Positions 23,521 through 37,100 of a stretch of DNA of 64,000 bases are shown here, piece by piece. The notes under the pieces are model-generated. The model saw only the letters and a program-made list of their open reading frames with translations. It made no database searches and was not told the DNA's origin. Positions within the stretch are counted from its first letter, which is position 1, and the number at the start of each line of letters is the position of its first letter. The translations under genes and the position numbers were made by a program. Source of the stretch: Rhodamnia argentea (Eukaryota > Streptophyta > Magnoliopsida > Myrtales > Myrtaceae); NCBI RefSeq assembly GCF_020921035.1, contig NC_063156.1:28196283-28260282 (forward strand). The letters are read 5' to 3'.

Positions 23521-24807
23521 GTTTGGATGATGGCTTTTGCCCGTGATGTCAGTTTATAAGCTTTTATCACATTTTTGGATGTTGAATTCTGATTTTGGCC
23601 CTTTCGAACAATCCGCTATGATTTGTCTAGCTTATTGTACTGGTTTCACTTCAAGTGACTTGAGTTGGAGGTCTCTGTCTCTATCAATTTATCGATTACT
23701 CACTTCTCTTTGGAATCATATGATTCTAGATCATCTTTAAGAATGTGTATTGCTTTCATAATCCGAAGTGCTCTCTATATAATAAGGGAAATCGCAACTC
23801 AGACAAATTTCAAAGTCCGAAATCACCAATTCCCAGCTCCCCCACCAGAGAAGAGTCGAATTTCTGCACGGATAAACTCTTCCAAATATTCCGACCATTT
23901 CCACTTTGCTTCTATCTTCAGAGAAAAGAAAAATTTCACATGAGTCCCCTCTTATCTCGGACGGGTTGAAAGGGCCGGCCAAACTCGACATTGGATGCTC
24001 TGCCCCACAACTGTACATATATCGCAAGCCCTACCTCATTTCTCAGCAAATCCACTGCACCAACTTTGTTGCCGGCTGCCATGGCCGCTCAATGCGAAAG
24101 ATGCGACATCTTCAATTACACTATACAGCGATTGTTGGTTTCATAATCGGTCCAATTGCTCCAATGCACGTACTTTGCTAGAAACACCTAGCTTGAATTG
24201 GATAAAATCCACAAACCTCATGTTCTTTTCCTTTTCTTTTGTTCTCGGATAAGGCCCCGAGTCATGTCGCCTTGTTTTTTATGCATATGAAAAATCCTAG
24301 CCTGGCATACAAGTTGCCTAGCATTGATACATATCAGTGGTCATTTAGATTGTAGTGACCTGCATTATTTCAGTAAAATTCTGATGCTAGATATGTATTC
24401 GATAGTTTACAGGAGAGCTGCAAAACCTCTGTTATGTACATCAAAGTTTAGATACAAGGTGTAAAGCTGAGAGGCATTCAAGATTATTCTGTATCATTGC
24501 ACGTTTCACCAACGATATGGTTCCTAGCTCTCTTTTTTTGTCCAAAGTGTAGAATCTGTCGGCGTTTCTACAGTAGACAGAAAGCTCCTAGTAATATAAG
24601 ATGACATTGGGTATATGCCAAATTTCCCTCTATGAGAGAATGCTTGTAAACGTCGGGAGATACTACCCGCATACTGCTGTTCGATTTCGAAGGCCGAGCA
24701 TCACTATTTCTGGAAGCTTGAAGCAGATTCGTATGGCTTAGATAGAGGAGGGTACATGCCTCAGGGTCAGAGAGACATCATTGAAAGCAAAAAATACGCC
24801 TCTCTGT
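23521..24807. other. 3' regions of RPS23 and AAED1 (convergent)
   Basis: Holds the RPS23 3' UTR and, on the other strand, that of the thioredoxin-like gene. Small open frames at 23737-24250 have no recognisable domain. Confidence 0.45.
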
Positions 24808-27800
24808 TTAGGAGCAACACGCTCTCATGATTTCTTCAATGGGTGGGTCGTCCCCTGCCTCTTTATCCTACTCATGATACAACATACAAAAACGATATTA
24901 CTAAGTCAGAATCAGATGAAACTTTGCGAGTACTAGTAGTATTTGGAATTTGTGATCTTACTTCACTAACTATGAATTGATTACGCTTTACCTCCTATGA
25001 AGGGCTTTCTATTTATCCTATGTGGTTATCAGAGAGCCGAATTAGCACCACTGTAACTAAATCATAGGCATGTTGATATGCATTGTGCGTTTGAGGTCAC
25101 AGCAATTAGGATGAGGATACGCGCAAAGATCATAACCTGGATGAGAATTTACTCGAGGATATACTGGAATTTCTGATGAAATTACATGCAAAAGAGGACA
25201 AGGATCTGATGGTTCTGACCTTGTGTATATAAGAGATGATGTTTTTCCCAGGACCTGCAACAATAATACCACCTTGTTGCCTGACAAAGTCACGACAATA
25301 GCTCAATTGTCGATGTCAGGGAAAGAATAAGAAAGCTTGCTAACTCATGAAAGCTGAGAATGCATGATCAGACATGGACAAAAGGATGCTAGGGCACTAG
25401 AGACGTGCATATGTATTGCCTGATGCCAAGATTTGCCAGCATTGAACATTAGCTCAGAAGAGAAAGATGCCTCAACTTACATTATGAACTTCGGTAATTA
25501 AAACTAAAGAACATGTATTGAAACACGTTGAATATACGAGCGGATAGCATTGAGACAACCATTTATACTGAGGTACCAAATTGGGAGATCCCATGAGCAT
25601 TAACATCTGAGAGATCAAATGACAATGTAAAACTGTTTATCCAACATACCAGCCTCCTCTAGACACAGTATCCTTCTCTGAAGAAAGCTTCCAGTCTTGT
25701 CGATAACCTTCCATGTATGACTGGATTATCTTGAGACCAGCCTAGAGTTATGTACAAGTAATTAGAGCCATTCATTTCTGCTAACACATGCAAGTGCATT
25801 TGCATCACATATGCATGAAAATGTAGTAGTGGAAGCAAATCAGGAAATCAGATAAATTAATACAATCCTGTACATACCCCAGGAGTAAATGTTGTTGTGA
25901 CTCCGGAGACAAATCTTAATGCCTCGTATGACGAATGACTAGGGTCTGCATACACTTCTGAAGGAAACGAAAGTTTTTTCCTTATAAGATGAACCAAAGA
26001 AAGGCATAGTGTCTAGCTACATGAAAACAAAGATAACAAACTGAAAGGAAGTCCAACAAGAGAACATCTCAAGACAAATTACAGATGCATACTGATAAAA
26101 CTTTCCAACAGGAAATCGTCTCTTTTTGCAGACTGTTAGAGCAAAAAAAGATTACCAAAGGTAGTCTTTCATATACTCTCAAATGCTCTTTAGCTTATTC
26201 TGCATTAAGCACTTCATATATTATTCCCTTCAAGAGAATGCCCTTCACCATATTATTCCCTAGGATTTCAACTAATGATTCTCCATTCCTACACGTTTTT
26301 GTTTGTTTTTTTTTTTCCTGACGAACTTCATCCTACACTATGCATTTAACGTCTGTAGCATTTCAATGGCATTTTGACCATTTTTCTGAGAACTGGAGAA
26401 TATCCTCATACCTTGCCTCACGGAACATGAATACTCATGCATGACTTTTAAATTCTCAACGAAATAATGCACTTTCTTGGCACTAGACCTCATTACACTA
26501 GTAGTAGCAGCATATTGCAACTTCTACAACTTACAATGAATGATGATTTTCTTGCATAACTTCCTCTGACAATAACAGCATCGTTTTAATCATCTGCCCT
26601 TTCTCTAGAACAGCCAAAAAAACATCTATTTCAGATATACTACGTTCACTACTGCATTTCTAGTTAAATCTTGATAGTTCAAGAGAAAACTAAATGCGAC
26701 ATCTCATTTTTCAACAATCTCTTAGCAATTTCATGTTTTTTTTTTTCACCACATTCTGCTAAACTTTTATTATTGCTAAAGTCACTTCATTCATCATACA
26801 CGCACATTTAACTAAACCACTGACACAGACTGCTACTGACAAATGCAGGCACAACGCAAAATACTCTAGCTTCTTTGAATCTCACCTCCTTGAAATTTTG
26901 TTTGCTCCGAGAAAGCTTTTGCCTGCAGAATATTAAGCCAATATTCAGCCAATGTCTAGCATAAGGAAACACAGAGTCATCACTAAAAGTAAGTTGCAGC
27001 AGGAGCCCACCAGCTTAAAGAACAGAAAAAAGAAAATGTCGACAATTTTGTATGATAGATTACAAAGAAGTTCATTTTCAATTTTTGTAATCAAATGAAC
27101 AAACATTGCACTGGCATTGGCATCATGTGTAGAAGAACAATTTTAACTCAATAAGCCCTGAGACTGTTAGCCGCATTGTTGTCCAGACAGATAGCATAAG
27201 AAACAGATTTGCAGAAGGAATTCAAAAGCTGAAAGAGAGAACTAGGCATAATCAGCAGATGCGTTGCTGACAGTTGCTTGACCGAGCATAATCACAACTC
27301 AAATATGCAATACCAGCACAACCTAACCAAATTCTTTTGCCAGAAGTACCTGCTCAACTTTTCCTGGTCCAATCAGCACAAGTGCCACGCCAGATGCATC
27401 CATTATATCCTGTTAGTATATTACAACATTCTCATTGACAAACAAACAACCATAAGAAGAAATTTCAGCATAATGACGAGGAAAAATTGGAGTGCATTTC
27501 TCCAACATAAGCAATTATAAGAGGGGAATCGTGTGCAAGAAAACACAAGCTAGCATAGTCATATTGATCAACCAGCATCTTTTTTCCATAGAGCAGTTAC
27601 ATCAGGTTTCCCTTACAGATACCCATACCTCAAATAAATCAGGGAATTTACTTGAGACTGGGTACCGTTCAAAATTAGAAAATTAAATGCATCGACGGGA
27701 AAAAGGAAAGAAAGGTCCATTCACAGTAATGCTGTTTGGAAAGAAAGTCTTTCTAATTCATGCATCCCTAAGGTATTTATGGGTTTAGGTGGTGGAAAGG

Positions 27801-28859
27801 GGCCGCAAATCCCTCGGCAAACAGTAACTGTGGTACTACAAAGCTCGCAATGCTCCGACTCCTGTCTCCATGTAATTGGCCCATATGACTTATTTTCAGA
27901 CCAGATGCATATCTAACTAAGAATATTCATATCATGTTAAGGTTTCGCCTTTCGGATATCCAATGAGCACTTTAAGTAATACATTAACTGGGAATGAATG
28001 AGAGCGATTGCTGAATAAGAAGAATAAGATCTCTCAGCAACTAATAGCCACACACAGTAGCAACGTGCCTGGTAAATCAAAATCAGCGCATTATACAGAT
28101 GTAAACAACTTATTGATTTAGTCAAGCCTTAAAGCAAGCATCCTTTTTCGGGGTTCTTTGCCTATAAGCTTCATGCAATTAGTATCAGGAATTACAATAC
28201 TCCTCACCTTCTTAGCGGCTAGATAATCGGCGCGTTTCCGGCAGAGCACGCACCTGAAAGCAAATGCCGAATCACGATATGCAATGAAAATTTTTGTGGG
28301 AGCTTAATACCTAATCCGAAAGCACGAGCCAGGGGTACAATCTGTTTCACAGGTGAATGAGAACTCCGGTCATCCAGAGAGTGAACAAGGAAAGAAGATG
28401 AAATCACCCGAAATGGCGAGCGAATGCAATCACGGCCTTCCTGTCTTTCCACAGATCAGAGATCGGAATGGCATTGCCGCTCAAATCAAACACCAGTACA
28501 TCATCCAATGAATCTACCGTATCTTCACCGACCGCCGAGGTTTCCACACCTGCTAGCCAACAGCGGAACACACACCGGAAAACAGTTTCATCCAGAAATT
28601 CAATACAAAAAAAAAAATAATAATAACCGAAATGAAATCGCTTCGGAAACTCACCAGCAGAGCCAGAAACGGCAGAGGCGGTGACGCGGCTCCTCCGCCA
28701 TGACAGCACGAGATGTTCCCTCGAGCTCCGGAGATTGCGACCGGGTCGGAGAGAGCGATTCTCGGATTGCCGAGGGAACGAAAGAGCGGAAGCGCGGTTG
28801 GCGGTTCGGCTGTGTTGGAGAGGGTCGAACAGGAGCGTCGAACCGACGGAAGCCGCCAT
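24808..28859 (-). CDS. Chloroplast thioredoxin-like AAED1 / AhpC-TSA family protein (At2g37240-like)
   Basis: Nine exons on the minus strand: 28859-28655, 28549-28408, 28253-28208, 27409-27350, 26922-26886, 25957-25878, 25741-25650, 25280-25220 and 24867-24808. All have GT-AG borders and fitting phases, giving 260 aa (Arabidopsis about 248). The N-terminal 60-70 residues are Ser/Arg-rich, as for a plastid transit peptide. The domain starts VLVFDLSGNAIPISDLW and continues AVIAFARHFGCVLCRKRADY with a CxxC pair (CVLC), then VALVLIGPG, EVYADPSHSSYEALRF, SYMEGYRQDWKLS and GWQQGGIIVAGPG. The family is peroxiredoxin-like in fold, and its substrate in plastids is not settled. The start is Met44 of the open frame (28859), chosen because the upstream part looks like leader. 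It is divergent from adenylate kinase, 1.5 kb apart. Confidence 0.93.
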
Positions 28860-30399
28860 GGATGCTCTGTGGAAGTGAAAAAGCAGAAGCCGCCGGTGAA
28901 AGTATGACGACTGAAAAGGCCGTTGAGCCTCTTCCGACGGCGAGGAGCCAACGGGGGTAACTGTTTCTGTGAAACGCGGGCCTTCCACGTGTCCAGCGGC
29001 GAGCCTCGGGCCTCTTCCGCTTGGGTCAGCAACTGGTTTGTCCTATGTCCGCATCACGTGCAATTATGCCTATCCTATCTTTGTTTAACTGAAAGCGTTT
29101 TCCGGTGAAATAGTTTTCTGAAATTAGGTTCTTTTTGACTCGTCGAAAACGATTTAATCAATAAAAAATTCATGCATGAAATTAAATAAATAAGTTTAAA
29201 AAAAAAAGATAAAATTTGTTTTTGATATTGTAAATTTCGAATTTTTTTAATGTTTTTATTGACCAAGAAAATTATTCTAAAATCGGATGTTTTTATGTTT
29301 TTCTTCTCCCTCCTGTTGGTAACACAAGGTCGGGCCTTGCCATGTCCGGCGAGCTCGAGCTCACAAGATCTCGATAAGGCCAAGCTACTAACGAGAGCAT
29401 GGATAGATAAGGGATTCATTTGTTTCGAAAAAAATAAATAATTTAGATAATGTTTCAAAAAAGATTATTAATATTACTTGAAATAATTGATAATGTTGTC
29501 ATTATAATTGATAACAACTTATGCCCAAATCTAATGCCCAATTTTTTTTTTTTTTGGACGATTGAAAGAATTTTTTGTTGGTTTATTCCGGTAAGCGACA
29601 CAAGCGATAATTTTCAAGAATATATTATTCACATTATTTATTTTTCGCAAAACAAACGGGGCCTTAGATGCACTTGGATTTGACATTTGATTTTGAATTT
29701 TATCTATTGTTCCTAGTAGATGTAGCTTGGTATTTGTGAATCGTACTATACATGATCCGCACATGACACAAACACGAAAGGCATGAAAAGAGGTCAGGTA
29801 CCCTCGAAGCCAATAGAGAGAAGTGTCACTCGCTTGGAGCAAGGCTCGGGAGTACACGAACCAACCCTTCGAACTGCAAGAAACTCCCATGAGCGTGCTC
29901 GTCGTGCCTCCCAAAGAGTTCGTTTTCAACTCTTTGTCATCTTACAGACAAGCTATTTCTCGACTGCTGCTTGCCAGTGCCATCATTTTCGCTTTTCTCG
30001 ATTCTCTTCATTCTACTTATCGTCGTCTTTCACCTTCTTCATTGCATTGCTTATCCCCTCGACATCATCACGGCGGCGGAGGACATTATCAAATAATCGA
30101 ATCAGCTGAAAAGTTTATGATTACGTTATATTTATGATTGAATTTTAAGGTTTAAACCTATTATTACATTCCATACTTAAAAGAGGTTTCAGACATGGTA
30201 AGACGACACGATTTTTCTCATTTCTCGCGAAATTTGGAGGGGAGGGAGTGGGGGCCGCCCCAGAAGAGAACTCCAGAGTCCCAGACGCCATTACATTTTT
30301 ACTACTAGGGTTCTGCTTCCTGTTCCTGTTCCTCTTCCCAGAGTCACGCGTCCTGCCGCCTCCTCTGCATTCGCTCTCCTCTCTCTAATCCCTCCTCCA
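28860..30399. other. Divergent intergenic region between AAED1 and adenylate kinase
   Basis: Both promoters must lie here. A possible short inverted-repeat element lies at about 29408-29665 (left TAAGGGATTCATTTGTTTCG, right TTTTCGCAAAACAAACGGGG). Open frames at 29531-30137 on either strand have no recognised domain. Confidence 0.45.
29408..29665. mobile_element. Short MITE-like element
   Basis: The left end TAAGGGATTCATTTGTTTCG and the reverse complement of the right end TAAGGCCCCGTTTGTTTTGC are imperfect inverted repeats that continue with AAAAATAAATAAT. The right end resembles that of 20424-21149, so the two may be related. Confidence 0.5.
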
Positions 30400-30727
30400 A
30401 TGGCAGCCTCGATCCCCCTCTCCTCGAGACCATCCCTCTCCGCCATCTCACGCGTGGCCCGATGCTTCACCTCAGCTTCCCCATCCCAACCCACACCTTC
30501 CTCCCCCTCCTCCTCGCCTCCGCTGTTCGCCTTCTCCACAAACCCTGATTTGGCTCGCCGCCAAGATGCCGAGCGCAGGAACGTGCAGTGGGTGTTCCTC
30601 GGCTGCCCCGGCGTCGGCAAGGGCACCTACGCCAGCCGCCTCTCCACTCTCCTCGGCGTCCCCCACATCGCCACGGGCGATCTCGTCCGCGAGGAGCTCT
30701 CCGCCTCCGGCCCTCTCTCTCATCAGG

Positions 30728-30768
<41 letters not shown>

Positions 30769-33047
30769 CTTTCTCTGTCTGATCTTCTGTTTAGAGCTTC
30801 GTACTGGCATTTGTGCCTTTTTTTGTGTAGCATTTGAATTTGGAGTTGTTTGGTGATCCGAGCTGCATTGGCTGATTGAGTCCTGTATTAGGAACTTCTT
30901 TTTCGTTTGATTTTGTTGTGAGCGTGATTGTTCGAGCATATTCTCTGGTGGCATTCTTTCTCTGGTCTCTTCTTGTGGAAATTCTTGGCTTTTTTACTTT
31001 CAGCATACTTTACACAATCGACTAGTTTTAAGCATTGAAGCTATGCCCGTTATGGTATAGCCATCGCTCTCGAAGTGAAGGCGCATCTCTAATTGTTTTG
31101 CATGATAAGAGTGGATATCGAGGTAAGAAGATAGGATTATGAGTTGGCGAGGGAGTTGGACGTGCTTGGGAAAATCAATGTTTCTTTTTCATCGTCCATG
31201 TCAACTCATACTGTGAGATACTGTATCGTTACATATCAGGTATTGAGAGGTGCAATGATGATGAGATTATCTATCTCGTTAATCTGAACTTAACTTGAGG
31301 ACAAAAAGTCTTCCATTCATACTCATTCTGAGCACCTCCTCTCTCTTTGTTTGCGCAGGAAAATGCCTGAACTTTGTGAGATTCTCTCCTTTTTAAATTT
31401 TTTTTTGTGTTTTGGTCCGTCTCTAATTACGCGTTACCATTAGAAATGAGGTTTTTGTGTTTCCCATTTTTCTCTTTCTGTACTTGTTAGTTGCTATTGA
31501 CATATTGCTGTTGCGGATCATCTAGTGGATTTAATTAGCTTGGGGTGGCTGTGGTCTTTATAGTTCTACAGTTGGTATTTACTGTGTTGGTCTATAGGCA
31601 GAATGCTAGAGCAAATTACATACTCGTAGATAATTGATATCTTATCATCTATTCTCTGCTGTTCCTCTACAGACGCATCACTTCCCTAACTATTCTTGCA
31701 GCTGAAGGAGATCGTGAATCAAGGTAAATTGGTATCTGACGAAATAATCATTAGCTTATTGTCCAAGAGGCTTAAGGCTGGAGAAGCTCAAGGCGAATCA
31801 GGATTTATCCTTGATGGGTTCCCACGTACGACAAAGCAAGCAGTAAGCTCCATGGTTCTTGAAGAAAAAGGAAAAGAAAATGTTTTACTGCCCTTTATGG
31901 TTCCTTGACTTGAGTTCGCATGTTCTGCAGAACTTGCAATGCAAGATTTACTGTTTGTCAGCTTGTATATCTGATATTATTTAAATAGACTCTTTGGAGC
32001 ATGTATATGATGTGTTCACTAGACCTTGTGGTTAATTTGAATTGCCCTTTATCAAAATATCCAAACTGAGGGTGATCAAAGAGCAATCATAAGTCCTGAT
32101 GCCTATTTATTTTGGTTTTCTGGTAATAAATCTTTATTTACTCTTCTTTCTGATTTGTTGCAGGAAATACTGGAAAGAGTGACAGACATTGACTTGGTGG
32201 TCAATTTGAAACTCCGTGAAGATGTTTTAATGGAGAAATGTCTTGGAAGAAGAATATGTGGTCAGTGTGGCAAGAATTTTAATGTGGCCAGCATTAATGT
32301 CAAGGGAGAGAATGGGAATCCTGGAATTAGCATGGATCCTCTTCTACCCCCTGCACATTGCATGAGAAAGCTCATTTCTCGGGCCGACGACACGGAAGAA
32401 GTAGTGAAAGAACGGCTTAGGATCTATTGGGAAAAGGTATCTGTTATTGCCTTTTCTTCATTCTTCTTACACGAGGAGTCTGAATGTGGGGAAGCTTTAG
32501 GGACTTCCTGTTTGATATCTCATTTTCTAGCCCTTTCCTTGGATATCTCCACCCTTTTTTTTATAAAAAAAGGCAAACTGAAAAAGTCATATTAACGGCT
32601 AAGATCTGTGTCATCTGGCATTTGAAGGTTTTATTTTTTATTTTTCATAGTTGGATTCTCCATTTTTTCTCTTACGAACTTGCTAGAAAGTTTGTGGTTA
32701 GTGGGTGGATGGTAAAGTGCTTTTGATTTTACTTGTTTTGTCACAAACTTCCTATCTATTTGTGCTAGAGTCTTTTTTGCATTTGTTGGGACGAGTTTTA
32801 GTGAGGGGGAGGGCAACTACTTCTTGGACGCCTTTTCCTGGAGTAGTTTTCAGCTGGTTATGGTCCATAAGTAACTAACTCATATGAAATTGGTTGCGTG
32901 CAGAGTCAACCTGTAGAAGATTTCTATCGGAGGCAAGGAAAGCTTATGGAGTTTGACCTGCCAGGCGGGATTCCAGAATCATGGCCAAAGTTGCTGGAAG
33001 CTCTTAATCTTGATGATTTTGAGGAAAAGCAGTCTGCTGCAGCATGA
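30400..33047 (+). CDS. ADK1: Adenylate kinase, chloroplastic (At2g37250/ADK-like)
   Basis: Four exons: 30400-30726, 31702-31842, 32164-32436 and 32904-33047, giving 294 aa (Arabidopsis about 284). A Ser/Pro-rich leader of about 60 residues fits a transit peptide. The P-loop is [16 protein letters not shown]. The AMP-binding part follows ([11 protein letters not shown] and [10 protein letters not shown]), then a LID with CGQCGKNF, and the conserved arginine motif [19 protein letters not shown]. The enzyme interconverts ATP plus AMP and 2 ADP, balancing adenylates in the plastid stroma. The C-terminus [19 protein letters not shown] matches the plant plastid type. Intron 1 starts with a CT microsatellite a few bases after the donor. 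It sits next to AAED1 as in Arabidopsis (from memory). Confidence 0.95.
30735..30765. repeat. (CT)n microsatellite in ADK intron 1
   Basis: About 15 CT units lie about 8 bases after the donor site of intron 1. Confidence 0.95.
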
Positions 33048-33249
33048 GTATGTCGCGCACTTAAATAATCGAAGTGCCATTCTTTGAACTGACATTTGTG
33101 TGTGTTGAGCAATTTTACATGGGGAAATCTTTTCCCTTCTTTTTTTCCTTTGGAATAAAGGAACTTAGAAATTTCACCTGTTCATTTTTTCAAAAGATGA
33201 CCAGTGCCTTATTAGGTCTGGATTTTGTGGGGACGGTTTTTGTCCTGTC

Positions 33250-33290
<41 letters not shown>

Positions 33291-34019
33291 CTGGAACTTA
33301 AGTTTTTTTGTTTTTTTGTTGACTTTGAGAGGTTAGTAAGGATCTATGAAGGTAAGTCATACCTTAGATAGGTGGAAGCTATGTAATCTCTTCACTTTTC
33401 TTTTTCTTTACAATGGAATATCAAGACATGCAATGTGATGTTTAATTATAAGAATAAGAAAAGCAGTAGCATGCAGGTTGCTGGACGCATTGCTCTTTAT
33501 TTTTGCATCCTTCGTAATCATTGCTTTAAGCAATTGTTCTTAATGTTAATGATTGTTCTCTCATAGATGTGTAGTGTCAAATGTGATAATCATTGCTATC
33601 AAAATATTTCCTTCTAGACAGTGCTTTGTTTCCTTTTTTCAGCTTTTATGTTATCCTATGGTATGCTTCTAATGGATAAAGTAAAATGAAGAGATGGTAG
33701 ACCAGTTATGGCATTTTTCTGTGGTGTTTCCACTTCTTTTGGCCATATCAATGTCAACAACGCTCTACCCGAACCATCACTTTCCCATTATAGCACTTTG
33801 CTTGATGAAGCACGGGCCTTGCAGCTGCTTAATGTGCTGAGAGGAGTACAGAGCTAAGAGAGCGGGGGGACATTGCAGCTGGCCGAGCTGGTTGGCCCTA
33901 GTATGGCCAGGCAGTAAGTTCATACAGCTGCATAAATCAATGGGCACATATACCAGCTCTTCACTGCAAGAGTTCGAGCAGTGCAAAGATAGATGGTGCC
34001 TTACACTATCTCAAAATAC
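33048..34019. other. ADK 3' flank
   Basis: 3' UTR and spacer with a GA microsatellite. No gene is seen. Confidence 0.5.
33257..33288. repeat. (GA)n microsatellite
   Basis: About 16 GA units, in or near the ADK 3' UTR. Confidence 0.95.
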
Positions 34020-34143
34020 TTGCAAGGATCTAGTTCACGGTGAACCGGGTTAGTCGGAACCATTGATCACGATTGGTTCCATGTGAACTTGGTATGATCA
34101 ATGGTTGTGATTGACTCGGTTCATAGCGGATTAGGTCCTTGAA
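34020..34143. mobile_element. Small foldback element
   Basis: The left arm AAGGATCTAGTTCACGG...ACCATTGATCAC and the reverse complement of the right arm AAGGACCTAATCCGC...ACCATTGATCAT pair over about 48 bp, forming a near-palindrome. Confidence 0.7.
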
Positions 34144-37100
34144 AGAATTTCCCCCTACGCCACACATTTGCTAGAATGTTTGTTTTTTTTGGGTATAGAT
34201 TTGCTAGAATGTTTGTTTGACCTTCACTTTTTGCAAAGCATGTAGAATTGCGGGCTCGATTTGCTTTCCTAGGTGGAGTCACAATAATGTCATGTGGTCA
34301 GGTTGAATGTCTGGGGGTTAGGGTTCTTGTTTTTCTAACAAGTCGCAGTTGCCCAACTATGACACAGCCACAAAATACTGGGTTGGAGGTTTGGAAATTA
34401 GACTTTCGACGTGCGTTTTCGGAGGAGTAAACACGGACCGTGTGGTGACGGAGCAAGTAAATGCAACTTATACTGGGTATCTTGCATTTAGAATTGTAGT
34501 TAGTTCTTTATGCTAACAAAAACTATTTAGTTTTTTTCACCTATTTTACAATTTGAATGGATTCTCAATTTGTTTGTTCATGAATTTGAGATTTCAATTC
34601 GTCATGCTTATCTCGATTCAATGACTATACTTTGCACATTTGCATCAATATTTCCCCGTATCCCTCTAAATGAAAATGTCATTCTCTTTCTAAGAATGCC
34701 CGTCCTCAACTATAGAATGCGCCCTCACCAACGCAAAACATTTAAACTAACCACTCCAAGCAACCCAAACTCTAACGAGATGCTACGATAAGTTTGCAGA
34801 CCGGAGCAAAAGTATGAAAAATTGTTCATGAAGTCATAAATTTTATTTAGTGGTAAGTTGATGATTTGTCAATGTAACATTGTCAACTAATTTAGGCTGA
34901 AAATCTCCCCGTTTCAGCGCCAACTTGGGATGACCGGAAGGTGATGTGGACAAGCTGAATCAAAATGAGTCATTTTGATTTCTTCTATCCTTTCCTTGGT
35001 TTTTTCCTTTGTGTTCGCGGTTCATCATCTTCCTTAACCCAGTCTCACGCTTTCCCCTTCCATCTCTCCGAAAAGTTTCGCTTCTGGATTAAATCGGACT
35101 CAATGTTGGATCTGCCAAACCAGAAAATGCAGACTTCTTGCTCGCAGATGAGCCAAACAGTGCTCTGCGTCAAACTGCCAAGCATAAAAGTGCTATTTTT
35201 TTTTTTTTTTTGTGCAATTCTAACTTGAAAGACATCTACAAAAAGACAAAGCAAAAGTTGGTGAGATGATAATTAAAGATAGGACAGGTCAAAAAGAAAA
35301 CTTTAAGGTGATAAAAAAGGATACTTGAAGGTGAGAACTACAACTTGAGTCGATTTTCAAGAGCATATGATGCATAATAGACTTAGGTATTAGTCGTATT
35401 ACACATTGGGATGAAAAATGTGAAAAATAAATGATAGAATAAAGGAAATTGCGAGTCGATTTCGGGGAGCACAATGGCTTAACCCAACTCAAGGTCGACG
35501 TGCGGCGGAGCTGGCGGGTTGTCCAGCTTGGTCGAGATCTCGAAGATGCCAAGCTCGACGGCTTTCTCCAGGCAAGGATGGAGGACGGAGTAAGAGGAAG
35601 ATTGGTTCGCTTTTTTTGTTCAAAGATGCCAAGCTCGACAACATTCAGCGAACGCGGAGGACAGGGAAAGGAGGAGAAATACATAAATAAAGGTATAATG
35701 TCGATACTTTTTTTTGTTCTTCCTTTTTCATTTCCTCAACTAGCTTTCTATTTTTTTTCCGACAGGACTTGGGTCTCCTCAGAATACAGTTAGCTGCGGC
35801 ATTCGACACTAATTAGGAAGGAAGCTCCAACTCGACCTCTCCGATGACGACGACGACGTCCTTGTTCCATACCATCTGAACGGCCCCTCACGTGCGACTT
35901 TGACAATGCACGCATCTTAGACCCTCCAAGCTCCGTCCGACGGAGGGTGGCCAGCGGTCATATATTCAGAGCCGAACCGTTGTCCACGAGATTACCATCT
36001 TCCCACGGCATTTGACTGCAATATGCAGCGCCACTCTCGAATGCGACCGGCTACCGGGCGAACTGTCTTCATCGGCGAAGGATATGTGGTCTTTAAGCTG
36101 AAGAGTGTAACTGTTAACGACATCCTTGGCTCTCCTCAACTTGCAAAAAAAGCTAAACTCGAATATTTCCGAATGGAGAACTCCGAGTTTCACAGCCACG
36201 TGTTATTGTTGTTGGGGATCCAACTACCGTTCCGGTCCTTTGGGTGACATTGTCGCTCTTTATTTACTCATTCATTTATTTATTTATTTTGAAAAAAACG
36301 ATACAATTTTAACGGAAATTGCCAGCCTGATAGTTTAACAAGAATGTCGGTTATTTCCGATCACGTGATTTTTCAATCGATGAGTCTTTTACGCAAAACA
36401 TACGATAATGATGTGTGAATCTATAATTGATACTGTATCGTTTTCGACAGTACTGTCGGAGAAGAGTTTCTTAATTTTATATATTTGGCCTCGCACGCGT
36501 ACACCGCCATCGCCATTCCTAACCCAACTACCCTTCCTAAGTCCACACGTACATCAACCATAAAAATATAGAAGTTTTAGTTATCTTCTTTCTATTTTTT
36601 AAGAAATATTAAAGAATACCAAGAAGATTTGTCTGAAAACCACTTTTTTTAAATAAAAAAAAAAACTGAAACCTAAATGGTTAGAACCCATTAATTACGT
36701 GGAATTTCGCTAGGTAATTCTTCTGATTATGGTGAATAAATCAGGGATTTTCAACCAAGAGATGCGAAAAACATTGTCGAATCTTAAATTGAGAGAGCCA
36801 GGACAACGTATTTTACGTGAATTCTCATTTTATATGTTTGCAGTTTATATAGAAAATCACAAGAAAAAACACCGGACGATCAATTTATCTGAGAAAATTG
36901 ATCAAATAAAGTTTGGTGGGAAGAAGAGCCCGTAAAATCTAAAATCAACTACAAATTTTACCGGTAAAAAAGTCGGTAGACTTAACACATTAGTAAGCTA
37001 TCTGAAAAGAAAACAAAAAAAAAAAAAACTGGCAATTTGTTGAAACTTTTTGGTAATTTCTAGATGATCAAATATAGTAATTCGTCAACATATAAATCAG

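Noticed and set aside
29531-30137. Open frames in the AAED1-ADK spacer
   Set aside because: Both strands are open, there is no domain, and part overlaps a MITE-like element.
35289-35793. Open frames on both strands
   Set aside because: No start context, no domain, and a T-rich end; probably chance.
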